Of a DNA stretch of 64,000 bases, positions 51,176-59,913 are shown piece after piece. Position numbers and translations under genes: made by a program. Source of the DNA: Olsenella profusa DSM 13989 (lineage in GTDB: Bacteria > Actinomycetota > Coriobacteriia > Coriobacteriales > Atopobiaceae); assembly GCF_030811115.1 (NCBI RefSeq), contig NZ_JAUSQK010000001.1, positions 310,001 through 374,000 of the forward strand, read 5' to 3'. Below the pieces are notes generated by a model that had not been told where the DNA came from, made no database searches, and saw only the letters and a program-made list of their open reading frames with translations. Positions within the stretch are counted from its first letter, which is position 1, and the number at the start of each line of letters is the position of its first letter.

Positions 51176-52170
51176 AGCGTTACCGGTCCTTGTCCGGGCT
51201 TGAAATAGTGATAGTTGTGGTATGTCTTACGCTCCCACTCCTTCTTATAGTCCTGGAGCATCTCATGCAGATCAACATAACGGGGACTCCAGCCGAGCTC
51301 CTCGCGTGCCTTATCGATGGAGTAGAGATAGCCGTGGGACAGCCCCCGCTTAGACTCATCTAGAGATACCTCGCTTCGCATCTCCCCTTGAAAAACATCG
51401 GCTATGGCACATGCCTCCTCGTACTGTGAATAGGCAACACCACTCGCAATGTTATAGATGCCTTGCGCGCCCTCACTTTGCACTGCAGCCAGCAGCGCAT
51501 CGACTACATCCTTGATGTATACATGGTCTCGGCGAATTGACTGGTCACCCCAAACCTCGATAGGATCTCCAGCTAGGGCCTTTTCAACAAAAAGCTCAAA
51601 TGTGCTTTTCTCATAACTCCCATCATCCTTGAGATGCCCGAGCACCTCTCCATAGCCATGAACGCCAGTGAGCCGAAGCACGATAGCTTCAAGGCCAAAA
51701 TCCTTATTATAATATGTTACAAAGTTCTCTGCCGCAATTTTTGAGATAATGTACGGAGAGTGATCACCCGTAAAGCAAATCGGATCATCTTCTGAGATAA
51801 CATCCTTGCGTAGATCATTGTAGACTTTATGAGATGAGGTGATAACGACCTTCCCTATTTCGTGCATACGTGCGTATTCTAGTACTCGATATGCACCGAT
51901 CGTATTAACTGTAAAAAAGTGTTCGACTGGAGTTTCGATCTCTGCCAAACAGGCGGACAAATCAATAATTCCGTCCACTCCACTCTTGGGGAGCGCATCA
52001 AAACACAACTCATCATTTAAGTCAAAGTATTGTGTTGGCACATCATGCTGCCCAAGAAAATCAATTACCCTTTTTGAGCGTCCAAGAGCAAGTACGTCCA
52101 CTCCCTGCTTCTGCATTATTGTACAGAAGTAGCGTCCGATATAACCAGTCGCACCAATTACGAGAATCAT
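51172..52170 (-). CDS. NAD-dependent epimerase/dehydratase (extended SDR)
   Basis: The nucleotide-sugar-modifying enzyme has the NAD motif GATGYIG at residues 6-12, TSSHKVY with the catalytic Ser/Thr, and the YIISK (YxxxK) pair near residue 140. The sugar-binding region IRRDHVYIKDVVDALL is typical. At 332 residues it has the family length. It overlaps the upstream GT2 by 4 bp (ATGA) and the downstream aminotransferase by 4 bp, so the three genes are translated together. The likely role is a 4-keto or epimerised NDP-sugar intermediate used by the aminotransferase. Confidence 0.87.
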   Translation of the reverse strand: MILVIGATGYIGRYFCTIMQKQGVDVLALGRSKRVIDFLGQHDVPTQYFDLNDELCFDALPKSGVDGIIDLSACLAEIETPVEHFFTVNTIGAYRVLEYARMHEIGKVVITSSHKVYNDLRKDVISEDDPICFTGDHSPYIISKIAAENFVTYYNKDFGLEAIVLRLTGVHGYGEVLGHLKDDGSYEKSTFELFVEKALAGDPIEVWGDQSIRRDHVYIKDVVDALLAAVQSEGAQGIYNIASGVAYSQYEEACAIADVFQGEMRSEVSLDESKRGLSHGYLYSIDKAREELGWSPRYVDLHEMLQDYKKEWERKTYHNYHYFKPGQGPVTL

Positions 52171-53114
52171 TCTTCTCGTCCCCCATTCAGTACGTCACGA
52201 ACAACATATAGAGGTCTATTCTTGACTTCATCAAAGATATTTCCAATATATAGCCCTACAACACCGATGGCGGCAAGAATTAAGCCACCCATCAGAAATA
52301 TGGCCCCAATGGTACTACGCCACCCCATCGGAGCCGAAGAAGGTGCAATGAGAGCAGAAATCAAAAGGTATAGGAGATACAGGAAAGAAACGATGGAAAT
52401 CGTAAAGCCCAAGCTGGTTGCAAGCCTGAGTGGTTTATTTGATTGAGCAGTGATGAGCTCAAAAGCTGTACGAACCTTTCGATGAAAGTTATAGGATGAC
52501 TCACCCTCAAAACGAGCATCTGCCTCAATGTCAATCTCCGCCTGCTTAAAACCTAGCCAGCGAATAAAAAGCGTGTAAGCTCTGTTGTGTTCCCTCATTT
52601 TGCAATAGTTATCTATCACAATACGTCGTGAGATACTGAAGTTACAGATACTGTTATCAAACGTACCGTCAGTGAAATAATCATATACCTTATAAAACAC
52701 TTTTGAGAAGAACTTAACTAGCTTTGTATCTTTTCGGTTCAAACGTCGCGCAAAAACTACGTCGTATCCCTCCTGGGCCTTCTTATATAGGTCAATAATT
52801 CCCTCTGGCCTATCCTGTAAATCACAGTCCATTACAACAATCCACTCGCCGCATGCTCGATCTAGACCCGCGGTAATTGCTTTAATCTGACCAAAATTAC
52901 GAGAGAGATTAAGACCGATGACACGATGATCCGCTACGCAGACCTCCCGTATCTTCTCCCAAGATCCATATGGATCACAATCGTTAACCAAAATGATCTC
53001 GAAATCCTTTTCCATAGATTCAAGAGTATTGACTAGCCTTCTATGAAGTTCTGAAATGGCACCAGGGCAGCCATAGACTGGTACTACAACCGAAACTTCA
53101 ATTTTATCTGACAT
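52167..53114 (-). CDS. GtrB/DPM1-like family 2 glycosyltransferase with C-terminal membrane helices
   Basis: The N-terminal GT-A domain has SVVVPVYGCPGA, ILVNDCDPYG, NFGQIKAITAGLD and the metal-binding VMDCDLQDRPEG (near residue 95). Two C-terminal membrane helices (about residues 232-255 and 265-290) are characteristic of polyprenyl-phosphate glycosyltransferases. It likely transfers a sugar from NDP-sugar to undecaprenyl phosphate. The ATG at 53114 has GAGAGG seven bases before it, whereas the GTG at 53120 is too close. It heads the three-gene operon and its upstream spacer is AT-rich. Confidence 0.88.
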   Translation of the reverse strand: MSDKIEVSVVVPVYGCPGAISELHRRLVNTLESMEKDFEIILVNDCDPYGSWEKIREVCVADHRVIGLNLSRNFGQIKAITAGLDRACGEWIVVMDCDLQDRPEGIIDLYKKAQEGYDVVFARRLNRKDTKLVKFFSKVFYKVYDYFTDGTFDNSICNFSISRRIVIDNYCKMREHNRAYTLFIRWLGFKQAEIDIEADARFEGESSYNFHRKVRTAFELITAQSNKPLRLATSLGFTISIVSFLYLLYLLISALIAPSSAPMGWRSTIGAIFLMGGLILAAIGVVGLYIGNIFDEVKNRPLYVVRDVLNGGREE

Positions 53115-53533
53115 ATACACACCTCTCTTTGAGGCAAAGACAGTAGTAATTCAAGGCCATTAGCCGCCTTTGCTATTTTAGATCCATAGTTGAGATTAGA
53201 TGCCCGGCATCCTGAAAGCAGCTTCACAAATGATACAGAGCCACGATAGAAAGCACATCAGAAACGAGTATTCACGGATTCACTATTGGTAGAGCCACCA
53301 GAAGCATAAGATTTGAGGTACTGAGAGCTTCTCAGCAAATATCGTCGAGGCGGTATCAGACCCCTCGGTATCAGATTCCTCTGAGCTCTTTTACATCTCT
53401 GTCGTTGTCGAAAGCAATCTGAGAACTCCTGAGCTTCCTGCAGTGCCCCTTCTTTTTTAACAGTCTGAAGTATTTTTCAGACTCAATTTAGCACCCAAAA
53501 TATCTTATTCTCTCTAGTACGAGGAGGTCTTGT
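53115..53533. promoter_or_regulatory. AT-rich divergent intergenic region with tandem repeat and hairpin
   Basis: No gene is visible in this 419-bp spacer between divergent genes. It contains a tandem 15-bp repeat starting CGGTATCAGA (53351-53365 and 53366-53380) and a hairpin with arms AGTCTGAA/TTCAGACT (53462-53483) preceded by a T6 run. A GAGGAGG ribosome site lies at 53521-53527. It should hold promoters for both directions; no clear -35/-10 pair was found. Confidence 0.5.
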
Positions 53534-53590
53534 ATGATGGGCATGCTCTGTACAGGAATGCACGATGTCCTCCTGCAGCATGGCCGTTAG
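53534..53590 (+). CDS. Possible 18-residue leader ORF before the DUF6541-like gene
   Basis: The best ribosome site in the area (GAGGAGG, 53521-53527) is six bases before an ATG at 53534 that opens an 18-codon frame (MMGMLCTGMHDVLLQHGR) ending TAG at 53590. The main gene starts 17 bases later in another frame and has a weaker site. Translation of the leader could feed ribosomes to the main gene. Confidence 0.35.
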   Translation: MMGMLCTGMHDVLLQHGR

Positions 53591-53607
53591 AAAGGCATGT
53601 CCTACCT

Positions 53608-55623
53608 ATGTGGTCACTCTTCATGCTTGCACTGCTTGTCACTCTTGCGCTCCTTGTTGTTCCGGGGTTCCTTGCGGCTCGCATACTCCCTGTGGACAGC
53701 AAGACCGCCCTTCTTGCCGCACCACCTATCTCACTTGCCATCTATGTGGTCATGGGCCTTGTCTGTACGCATCTACACGTAGACGCCACCCCCTGGAACA
53801 TGGCCATCTTGCCCAGCGGCATACTCGCGCTTGGGCTCCTTATCAAATCGAGAAGCCACAAAGCCACGTCAGCAAGGAACGGCGATGCAGGGAAAGGCTG
53901 GCTGGGCTTCCTGGGCGTTCTTGCCCTGTACCTCATCGTGGGCATCGCAATGGGAGCATTCTTCTTCCTGAGGCTGCTGCCCTCCCCCGATGTCGCGGCC
54001 CAGGCGTACGACGTCACGGCACATTATGGCTCCGTACGCTCGATGGTCGAATCGCATGTGCTCGACCCCTTCCACAGCACCCTCTATGTACTGCAAGACC
54101 AAGCATTCGACGTCATGCCATCGTCAGGCGGCTTTTATCCCAGCGTATGGCATCTCGCGTGTGCCCTCGTGGTCATGACGACCGATGCCACGGTTGGGTG
54201 TGCCATCAATGCCGTCAACTTTACCTTTGCCTTCATGGTCTTTCCCATGGGCATGCTCCTGCTCCTCAAAACCATCGCTCCCGATAACACCAGGGCCATC
54301 GTCTTTGGGTCCATCGGTTGCCTGAGCATCTTCTCGTTCCCATGGATTCTGTTCGTCTGGGGCCCCCTATTCCCCAATATGGCAGGCTTCTGTCTGCTGC
54401 CCACTGGTGTTGCCCTCCTTGTCACGGCCACAAGAGCCAATCAACAGTTGCGGCAACGCCTGGGCCATAGTACGCTCTTCCTGATGTCCTGTGTGGGCAT
54501 TGCCACCTTGCATCCCAACATAGTATTCTCTCTCGGTCTCATGGCAGTCCCCTGGCTAGCGCATCGCATGTTGGAGCAGAGGAGCTATCGTAGCTTCGCA
54601 GGTACCATTCCAAGCCCCATCTGTACCCTGGCCTTCTTGTTGTTGTGCTGTGCGGCATGGTTCTTGGCATGGAGGCTTCCCCCCTTGCAAAGTACCGTCA
54701 CCTACGTCTGGCCACCCTATGCCACGCCTAGACAAGAGCTCATCAACATTCTCAAACTCTCCTACACCAAGGGCCATTACTATGTCCTGCCTGCTCATAT
54801 CGTTCCAGCAGCGCTCGTAGCCATTGGAGCGGTCCATTGCGCCCACACCAGAGAGCATCGCTGGCTCCTAGTGGCATACCTGCTTGCCGCGCTACTCGTA
54901 ACGGTCACCGCTACGGCCACGGGTACCTTACGTAGCCTGCTGACGGGCTTTTGGTATACGGACGCCTTCCGCGTCTCCGCCATGGCCGCAATCGCCGCCA
55001 TTCCTCTCCTGTGCCTTGGCGCAGCCAGCACGCTGGCATTCGCTGAAAGGCGCCTCTCGCGGAGGCGCCTCGATGAGAGGTCGTATCTGGTACCTGCCGT
55101 GTGCGGCGTGGCGTATCTTGCCCTCAGCTTGTATCCTGGCATATCGCTGCCGGGCAATCGTCTCGTACAATCCCCCCTGGCAGCATTCGCCCCACCTGTG
55201 CAGGAGTCGTATCTCCCCAATCCCTATGAGGGCTTCTTGGCCAAGGTCTCGGCAGCCACGGGAAACGACCTCATCATCAACGATCCCTATGATGGCAGCA
55301 TTGACACTTATGGCCTGTATGGCATGAGGGTGTACTACCGCTATTTCGCTGGCTACGGCACTGAGAAGGAGACGCCTGAGAGCATCCTTATCCGCACTCG
55401 TCTTGACCAGATTGCCTATGACCCTGATGTGCGCGCGGCGGTAGATGCCGTTGGTGCAAGATATGTCATGGCACTCGACGAGAACGGCGCATATGGCTCA
55501 TTCACGCGTTCCGCACGCATTCCAGGTGGATGGGACGGCATCAGGCGCATCACCGACAAGACGCCAGGATTCACCCTTATGCTCATGGATGGACCCTGTC
55601 GTCTCTATCGGATAGATGACTGA
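53608..55623 (+). CDS. Large polytopic membrane protein (DUF6541-like, GT-C-like)
   Basis: The 671-residue protein has about 13 membrane segments followed by a C-terminal extracytoplasmic domain of about 140 residues (from LVQSPLAAFAPPVQE). An acidic loop after the third to fourth helices (LPSPDVAAQAYDVTAHYGSV) is placed like the catalytic loop of GT-C transferases. This layout matches actinobacterial DUF6541 proteins of surface-polymer loci. The start is set at the ATG at 53608, whose N-terminal helix looks natural; a TTG at 53530 would add 26 unlikely residues. It converges with the sulfatase gene, with 51 bp between the stops. The function is inferred, not shown. Confidence 0.7.
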   Translation: MWSLFMLALLVTLALLVVPGFLAARILPVDSKTALLAAPPISLAIYVVMGLVCTHLHVDATPWNMAILPSGILALGLLIKSRSHKATSARNGDAGKGWLGFLGVLALYLIVGIAMGAFFFLRLLPSPDVAAQAYDVTAHYGSVRSMVESHVLDPFHSTLYVLQDQAFDVMPSSGGFYPSVWHLACALVVMTTDATVGCAINAVNFTFAFMVFPMGMLLLLKTIAPDNTRAIVFGSIGCLSIFSFPWILFVWGPLFPNMAGFCLLPTGVALLVTATRANQQLRQRLGHSTLFLMSCVGIATLHPNIVFSLGLMAVPWLAHRMLEQRSYRSFAGTIPSPICTLAFLLLCCAAWFLAWRLPPLQSTVTYVWPPYATPRQELINILKLSYTKGHYYVLPAHIVPAALVAIGAVHCAHTREHRWLLVAYLLAALLVTVTATATGTLRSLLTGFWYTDAFRVSAMAAIAAIPLLCLGAASTLAFAERRLSRRRLDERSYLVPAVCGVAYLALSLYPGISLPGNRLVQSPLAAFAPPVQESYLPNPYEGFLAKVSAATGNDLIINDPYDGSIDTYGLYGMRVYYRYFAGYGTEKETPESILIRTRLDQIAYDPDVRAAVDAVGARYVMALDENGAYGSFTRSARIPGGWDGIRRITDKTPGFTLMLMDGPCRLYRIDD

Positions 55624-55674
55624 TATGCCTAGGCTCATCCATGGAGCCGTCTCTGGGCGGCGCGCGGTCGGTTG

Positions 55675-57867
55675 TTAGGTGGCCTGCCCGCCAGGATCCG
55701 GCACCTCACGCCAGTTGCCCATGACGCGCATGTCAGTATGCACTGCAAACCATACGCCTGGCAGGAAGGTCGTCCCGTTGTTGGCGCTGATGTCCCAGTC
55801 CCATGAAGCCAGGATGTACTGGTCGTGTGCATATTTCTCTGCATTAGAGATGGGCTTACCGGTAAAGGGGTTGGTGGGGTTGGAAATCACACCCCGCGTA
55901 GCCATCGTCGGAACGTCTGACTGCGTCATGAAGCCTTCGTCTGTCGTGAACTCCGTGGCATCGAAGTCCTTCTCCATAAGCAGGGGAGCATAGAATTCCG
56001 TATCGTAGAGGCTATTGTTTCCCGGCAGAATGCGACTGGCGAGCTGATGCAGCGGACGACCATGATCGGAGCAGATGATAATGCGCGTATTGTCATACAC
56101 GCCCTGTTCGCGCAGGTAGTCCAGCCAACGGCCAACTTGCATGAGCGCAGCCATGTTTGCCTGATAGTGCATGTACTGATCGCTGTTCTCACAGATGAGC
56201 TGCTCCCCATTCACGGTAAAGCGACCATGGTGTTGTGCCTCATATGCAGTGTTGTCCACATGCTGTGTCGGCATGTAGGAGGGTTCCTGCAGAATCATGG
56301 GGTCGTGCGTGGCATCGTTCGCCATCATCAGGAACGAGCCGGTAATGGAATCGTCTATGCGTGTCATCGATGTCAGGTGGTTGAGCGCATAGTACGACTG
56401 TAGGAACGCATCCGTCCCGCCGTCTGCGGTCAATGCGTCATCGGACACCGTCTGGCCAGATGCTGTCGACACGTTAAGAGGTATGCCCGTCCCCGAAGCG
56501 TCACCGTCACCATACGTGTACGTAACGCCAGACGCGTACAAGGGCTGACGACACGGCAGCGGACAGACGCGCGCGACGGCCAGATAGAACAGGTCACAGC
56601 TGATGCCCGTTATCTGTTGGCTGTCTGACGCCATGCCCGTAAAGTACCCCATGGTGTTATAGGTGTGGACATTGGGGTAGGGGTCATAGATGGAGAGGTC
56701 AGGTTCCCACTGGTAGCCCGCATACGGAGGGTCGCATACCGTCACGTCATAGCCACCCTGGTCAAAGATGGCCGGCATCACCGTAAGTGCCTCGTCGTGC
56801 TTGTCCTGAAGCCTCTCGGTGCTACGCTTGTTCATCTCCACAGGCGTGTACTCATAGCCGCCAAAGAGCGCTGGTACGCCAAAATTGGTGAAGCCGCCGA
56901 ATGACATCGTGTTGGGATAGTACGTAAAGCCAGCAAACTGTTCTTTGAGCTCGGGCTTCTCGTTCATGATATAGGGAATGTACTCGCTCATTCCGCGGTC
57001 GAGCATGAGGACCACTACGTTTTGACCCGTCTTGCTCAACGTGAACTGAGGCTGCTCGGTTTTCTGCGCAGCGACTTCGTCTTCCGCGGCTGCCAACTTG
57101 TCGGGAAGGGCAGTTGCATGCAGGATTGTTGATCCTGCCATAGCAGTGGCAGCCACAGTAAGGATACCGAGCGTAATCCGCGGGAACCGGCGACTCAGGA
57201 ACCCTGACACTACACAAGTGGCCAACACCGCAGCAATGTTGGCGACAATGAGCGTGAGATCCATGGCTGGCGTGAAGTCTGAGGCATATAGCATCGAAAC
57301 GACTTCACCATTGGTACCAAAGAATCGATAGTCAATGATGGCGGCGCAGGCAAGCGCCACCAGCATGACTTCCAAGAGACATCTATGCCGCCTGCCAGGA
57401 AGTGCATAAAGGATGATGGGCCACAGCAGGAACGTGCCAAGCGCAAGACACAGGGGGCGTTCGACAAGCGCGAGTATCTGTGATGAGTCTGTGGCACTGC
57501 CAACAAACTTGACTGCTCGAGGCATGACCTCGATAAGGCCCACGGGTATGACCACGCCAGTCAACACCACGAGCACAAGACAGCTCGCCAAGAAGATGGC
57601 TCGGGATATAGGACGACTTCCGCGATCGTGAGCTGGAGGCGTAGCATCTCTCTTCTTTGCTTGCACCTTCCTGATGGAGTCACCCGAATGCAGTACCCCC
57701 ATCCTATGGAAGGTTCCCATGACCACCATTACCGCGATGGCCATACCAAGTACGAGGCAAAGGGCGATGGGGCTATGGATCAGTCGATTGAGGAGCGTTA
57801 CACAGAGCACAAACGCCATTCGCAGTGGCTCAACGATTATGGCAAACGACACGTCAAGCAGACTCAT
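55675..57867 (-). CDS. LtaS/OpgB-like membrane sulfatase
   Basis: Residues 1-270 contain about six membrane segments. The remainder is an extracellular sulfatase domain with NVVVLMLDRGMSEYIP (about residue 290), GGFTNFGVPALFGGYEY (probable Thr nucleophile region), and IICSDHGRPLHQLA (metal-binding Asp-His, near residue 620). Such proteins transfer phosphoglycerol or related groups from lipids to glycans. It is distinct from the sulfatase at 29.7 kb and has unusual Cys residues in its loop (CDLFYLAVARVCPLPC). It lies at the end of the glycan island on the minus strand. The upstream 57868-58140 region has only a GTGTGCA/TGCACAC hairpin near 58094-58113. Confidence 0.8.
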   Translation of the reverse strand: MSLLDVSFAIIVEPLRMAFVLCVTLLNRLIHSPIALCLVLGMAIAVMVVMGTFHRMGVLHSGDSIRKVQAKKRDATPPAHDRGSRPISRAIFLASCLVLVVLTGVVIPVGLIEVMPRAVKFVGSATDSSQILALVERPLCLALGTFLLWPIILYALPGRRHRCLLEVMLVALACAAIIDYRFFGTNGEVVSMLYASDFTPAMDLTLIVANIAAVLATCVVSGFLSRRFPRITLGILTVAATAMAGSTILHATALPDKLAAAEDEVAAQKTEQPQFTLSKTGQNVVVLMLDRGMSEYIPYIMNEKPELKEQFAGFTYYPNTMSFGGFTNFGVPALFGGYEYTPVEMNKRSTERLQDKHDEALTVMPAIFDQGGYDVTVCDPPYAGYQWEPDLSIYDPYPNVHTYNTMGYFTGMASDSQQITGISCDLFYLAVARVCPLPCRQPLYASGVTYTYGDGDASGTGIPLNVSTASGQTVSDDALTADGGTDAFLQSYYALNHLTSMTRIDDSITGSFLMMANDATHDPMILQEPSYMPTQHVDNTAYEAQHHGRFTVNGEQLICENSDQYMHYQANMAALMQVGRWLDYLREQGVYDNTRIIICSDHGRPLHQLASRILPGNNSLYDTEFYAPLLMEKDFDATEFTTDEGFMTQSDVPTMATRGVISNPTNPFTGKPISNAEKYAHDQYILASWDWDISANNGTTFLPGVWFAVHTDMRVMGNWREVPDPGGQAT

Positions 57868-58140
57868 GGAGTGGCAGCCCTTCTACCATCGGGAACACAG
57901 TCTCGGTAGCACAATCACGCTTCAGGATAGCACCGTGTGCCATAGGGACATGCCCCACATCGCTGCCCTGAGACGCTCTGCCTTACAGCATTGATGAGCT
58001 TATATGCCCTAACGAGCCATCCTCCTCTGAGGTAGCCATGAAAATGGAGGGACATGATTTCCCATCCCAAGTCTCCACCTACAGTTTGGAAGTGTGCAAC
58101 TAACTGCACACATCTATTGTCTGGTAGAGAGATGCCACCC

Positions 58141-58386
58141 ATGAAGGATGCCAAGCTTGCCAATGACGGGATCACCTCCCTCGTAAAGCCCGAGTGCCTG
58201 GAGAGGATCCCGAGCTTCGTCAAGGGTCACGCCATGAAGGCCACCTGCGGGCTCATCTCCAAGCAGTTCCCCGAGATCTATGATGCCTTCAGCCAGGAGA
58301 CAGAGCCCAGCGCGGAAGCCACGTCCCAGATGAGCCTCATCGTGAACGACATCTTCGAGCAGCGCATGGCCAAGCACAACCTGTAG
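58141..58386 (+). CDS. Small conserved-looking protein of unknown function
   Basis: This 81-residue soluble protein (MKDAKLANDGITSLVKPECL at the start) has two Cys residues and a helical C-terminus (SLIVNDIFEQRMAKHNL). It has high-GC, chromosome-like codon use. The start is uncertain: the ATG at 58141 has a modest GAGAG upstream, and an ATG at 58132 is in frame. It stands alone with a strong hairpin after its stop. No family is recognised. Confidence 0.6.
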   Translation: MKDAKLANDGITSLVKPECLERIPSFVKGHAMKATCGLISKQFPEIYDAFSQETEPSAEATSQMSLIVNDIFEQRMAKHNL

Positions 58387-58399
58387 GACAGGACCGCAT

Positions 58400-58437
58400 G
58401 CGAAGGCCCCGGCCAGAGCGGGCAGGGGGCCCTTCGC
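58400..58437. terminator. Bidirectional stem-loop between convergent genes
   Basis: GCGAAGGCCCC and GGGGGCCCTTCGC pair over about ten bases with one bulge. It is placed 14 bp after the small unknown gene and 11 bp past the end of the monooxygenase relic on the other strand. There is no T tract. Confidence 0.5.
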
Positions 58438-58447
58438 GTCACGTGCC

Positions 58448-58644
58448 CTACTGCCTCAGGAAGCCCTGGTCCTCGGCGGGGACGCCCACCTCGTCCGAGA
58501 CGTGGCGCTTGGCACGCATGTGCAGATCGTGCTTGTCACGCAGCCTGGCAATCGCCTCCATCGCCGGCGAGGCTTGGTGGCGGTCAATGGCCTCCTGGCC
58601 GTGCCATCTGCACCCCTGTAGTACAGGCTCATCGTGATGGCCAT
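58448..58644 (-). pseudogene. Internally deleted antibiotic-biosynthesis (quinol) monooxygenase
   Basis: The first 16 codons read MAITMSLYYRGADGTA, the usual start of a small monooxygenase of the ABM fold. The rest, in a shifted frame, reads QEAIDRHQASPAMEAIARLR and later HVSDEVGVPAEDQGFLRQ, the usual C-terminal half. About 35 residues in the middle are missing and the frame changes at the joint (near 58595). This gene is dead unless the 71-residue frame starting at 58663 is used. Confidence 0.5.
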
Positions 58645-58681
58645 GCGTCATCCCCTGTCTCATCGCCCGAAGCGTCTGACA

Positions 58682-59755
58682 TTACGCAAACTGGTAGGTC
58701 GCGCCACCCAAGTCGTCCTCGAAGGAACGCGTCAGGAAGTTGCGCAGGCGGAAGCGGATGCAGGACTCCCACACCGTCATCTCCCAGCCCAGGGAACCGT
58801 ACGTGCTGATGTCGGCCGCCCCCGTGGTGTCGTCGTCGACGTTGTCGATGCAGTAGGCGGTCGAGCCGGTGCCCACATAGAGCGGTCCCTCTCCCTCAAG
58901 CTGCAGTGTGTCGGGCAACGCATGCGTATGGCCCGAGAGGAAGACCACGTTGTCGTAGGCAGCGATGTACTTGTGCAGGTTATCGTTGTCCTCGTCGGAA
59001 AGCGAGTCCGTGTGACCGAAGTCACCGGGCTCCGTGTTGCGTACCGTATCGTGCAGGGGCTCATGCAGAAGCACGAGCGAGACCTTCCCCGCGTCCCTGT
59101 CGACATGCACCAGGCTCTCCAGCCAGCGAATCTGACCGCCCGACACGGAGAAGTTGTTCCAACTTCCCTTTGGGTAGCGGTCGGGACCCATCATGATGAG
59201 GTGGACGCCGCTGACCGTGCGGTCGTAGTAGGGATCGGGCTGATCCGCGATGCCTACCTGCTCCCTGAAACGATCCGTGAGGTTGGAGACCGCCTCCTCG
59301 CTCTCGTTGGAGTCGTATTGGTCATGGTTGCCAATCACCAGCACGAAGTGGTCGGGATACGAGAAGCCCGCGGCCTCGGCCAGCTCGGCGAACTTCTGAT
59401 ACTCCGTGAGCTCGCCGTTGTTGGTGATGTCTCCATTGACGATGATGGAGGCGTTCTCGGGACAGAACTGGGAGATGTCCTCGAACGTGTTTTGCAGACG
59501 GTCGACATAGCCCTGTCTGTCGAGGTCGACGTGCGTGTCGCTGATGACCACGAACTTTGCCAGCGCCTCGGAGTCGTCTGGTGGGTTGTCGATCTTCTTG
59601 GCCTGGTTGAGGGGGCCGTTGTAGTGGGGGTATCCCCTCCTCTGCCACGGGAGGCCAGGGGACACGTCGCATCCCGCAAGCGCAGCCGCAGCAAGCGAGC
59701 CAACCGTGACCCCCGAGACCTTGATGAACTTCCTACGATTCATGTCGTGTCCCAT
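58682..59755 (-). CDS. Tat-exported lipoprotein metallophosphoesterase
   Basis: The N-terminus has a twin-arginine motif (NRRKFIKVSG) followed by a hydrophobic stretch and a lipobox LAGC, so the enzyme should be exported folded and lipid-anchored outside. The calcineurin-like phosphoesterase blocks are all present: VISDTHVD, NGDITNNGE, VIGNHDQYD, LLHEP and SGHTHALPD, which bind two metal ions. It may hydrolyse phosphodiesters or phosphomonoesters in the envelope. The start at the ATG at 59755 has GAGGGTGAG upstream; the ATG at 59743 is an alternative. It diverges from the aldo/keto reductase. It is 357 residues long. Confidence 0.88.
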   Translation of the reverse strand: MGHDMNRRKFIKVSGVTVGSLAAAALAGCDVSPGLPWQRRGYPHYNGPLNQAKKIDNPPDDSEALAKFVVISDTHVDLDRQGYVDRLQNTFEDISQFCPENASIIVNGDITNNGELTEYQKFAELAEAAGFSYPDHFVLVIGNHDQYDSNESEEAVSNLTDRFREQVGIADQPDPYYDRTVSGVHLIMMGPDRYPKGSWNNFSVSGGQIRWLESLVHVDRDAGKVSLVLLHEPLHDTVRNTEPGDFGHTDSLSDEDNDNLHKYIAAYDNVVFLSGHTHALPDTLQLEGEGPLYVGTGSTAYCIDNVDDDTTGAADISTYGSLGWEMTVWESCIRFRLRNFLTRSFEDDLGGATYQFA

Positions 59756-59913
59756 CTCACCCTCCCATTCATGCCTTGGCGCCAGCAAATGTGCAGTTGA
59801 GCCCAGGTTTTGGAGATTATAGCGAACGAATGGCCCCCGGGACGCTGGGTTGGACCACTCATAGCCGTTACGTATACTTGTCTCAAAACTCATGAGGAGG
59901 GTGGTATACGGTC

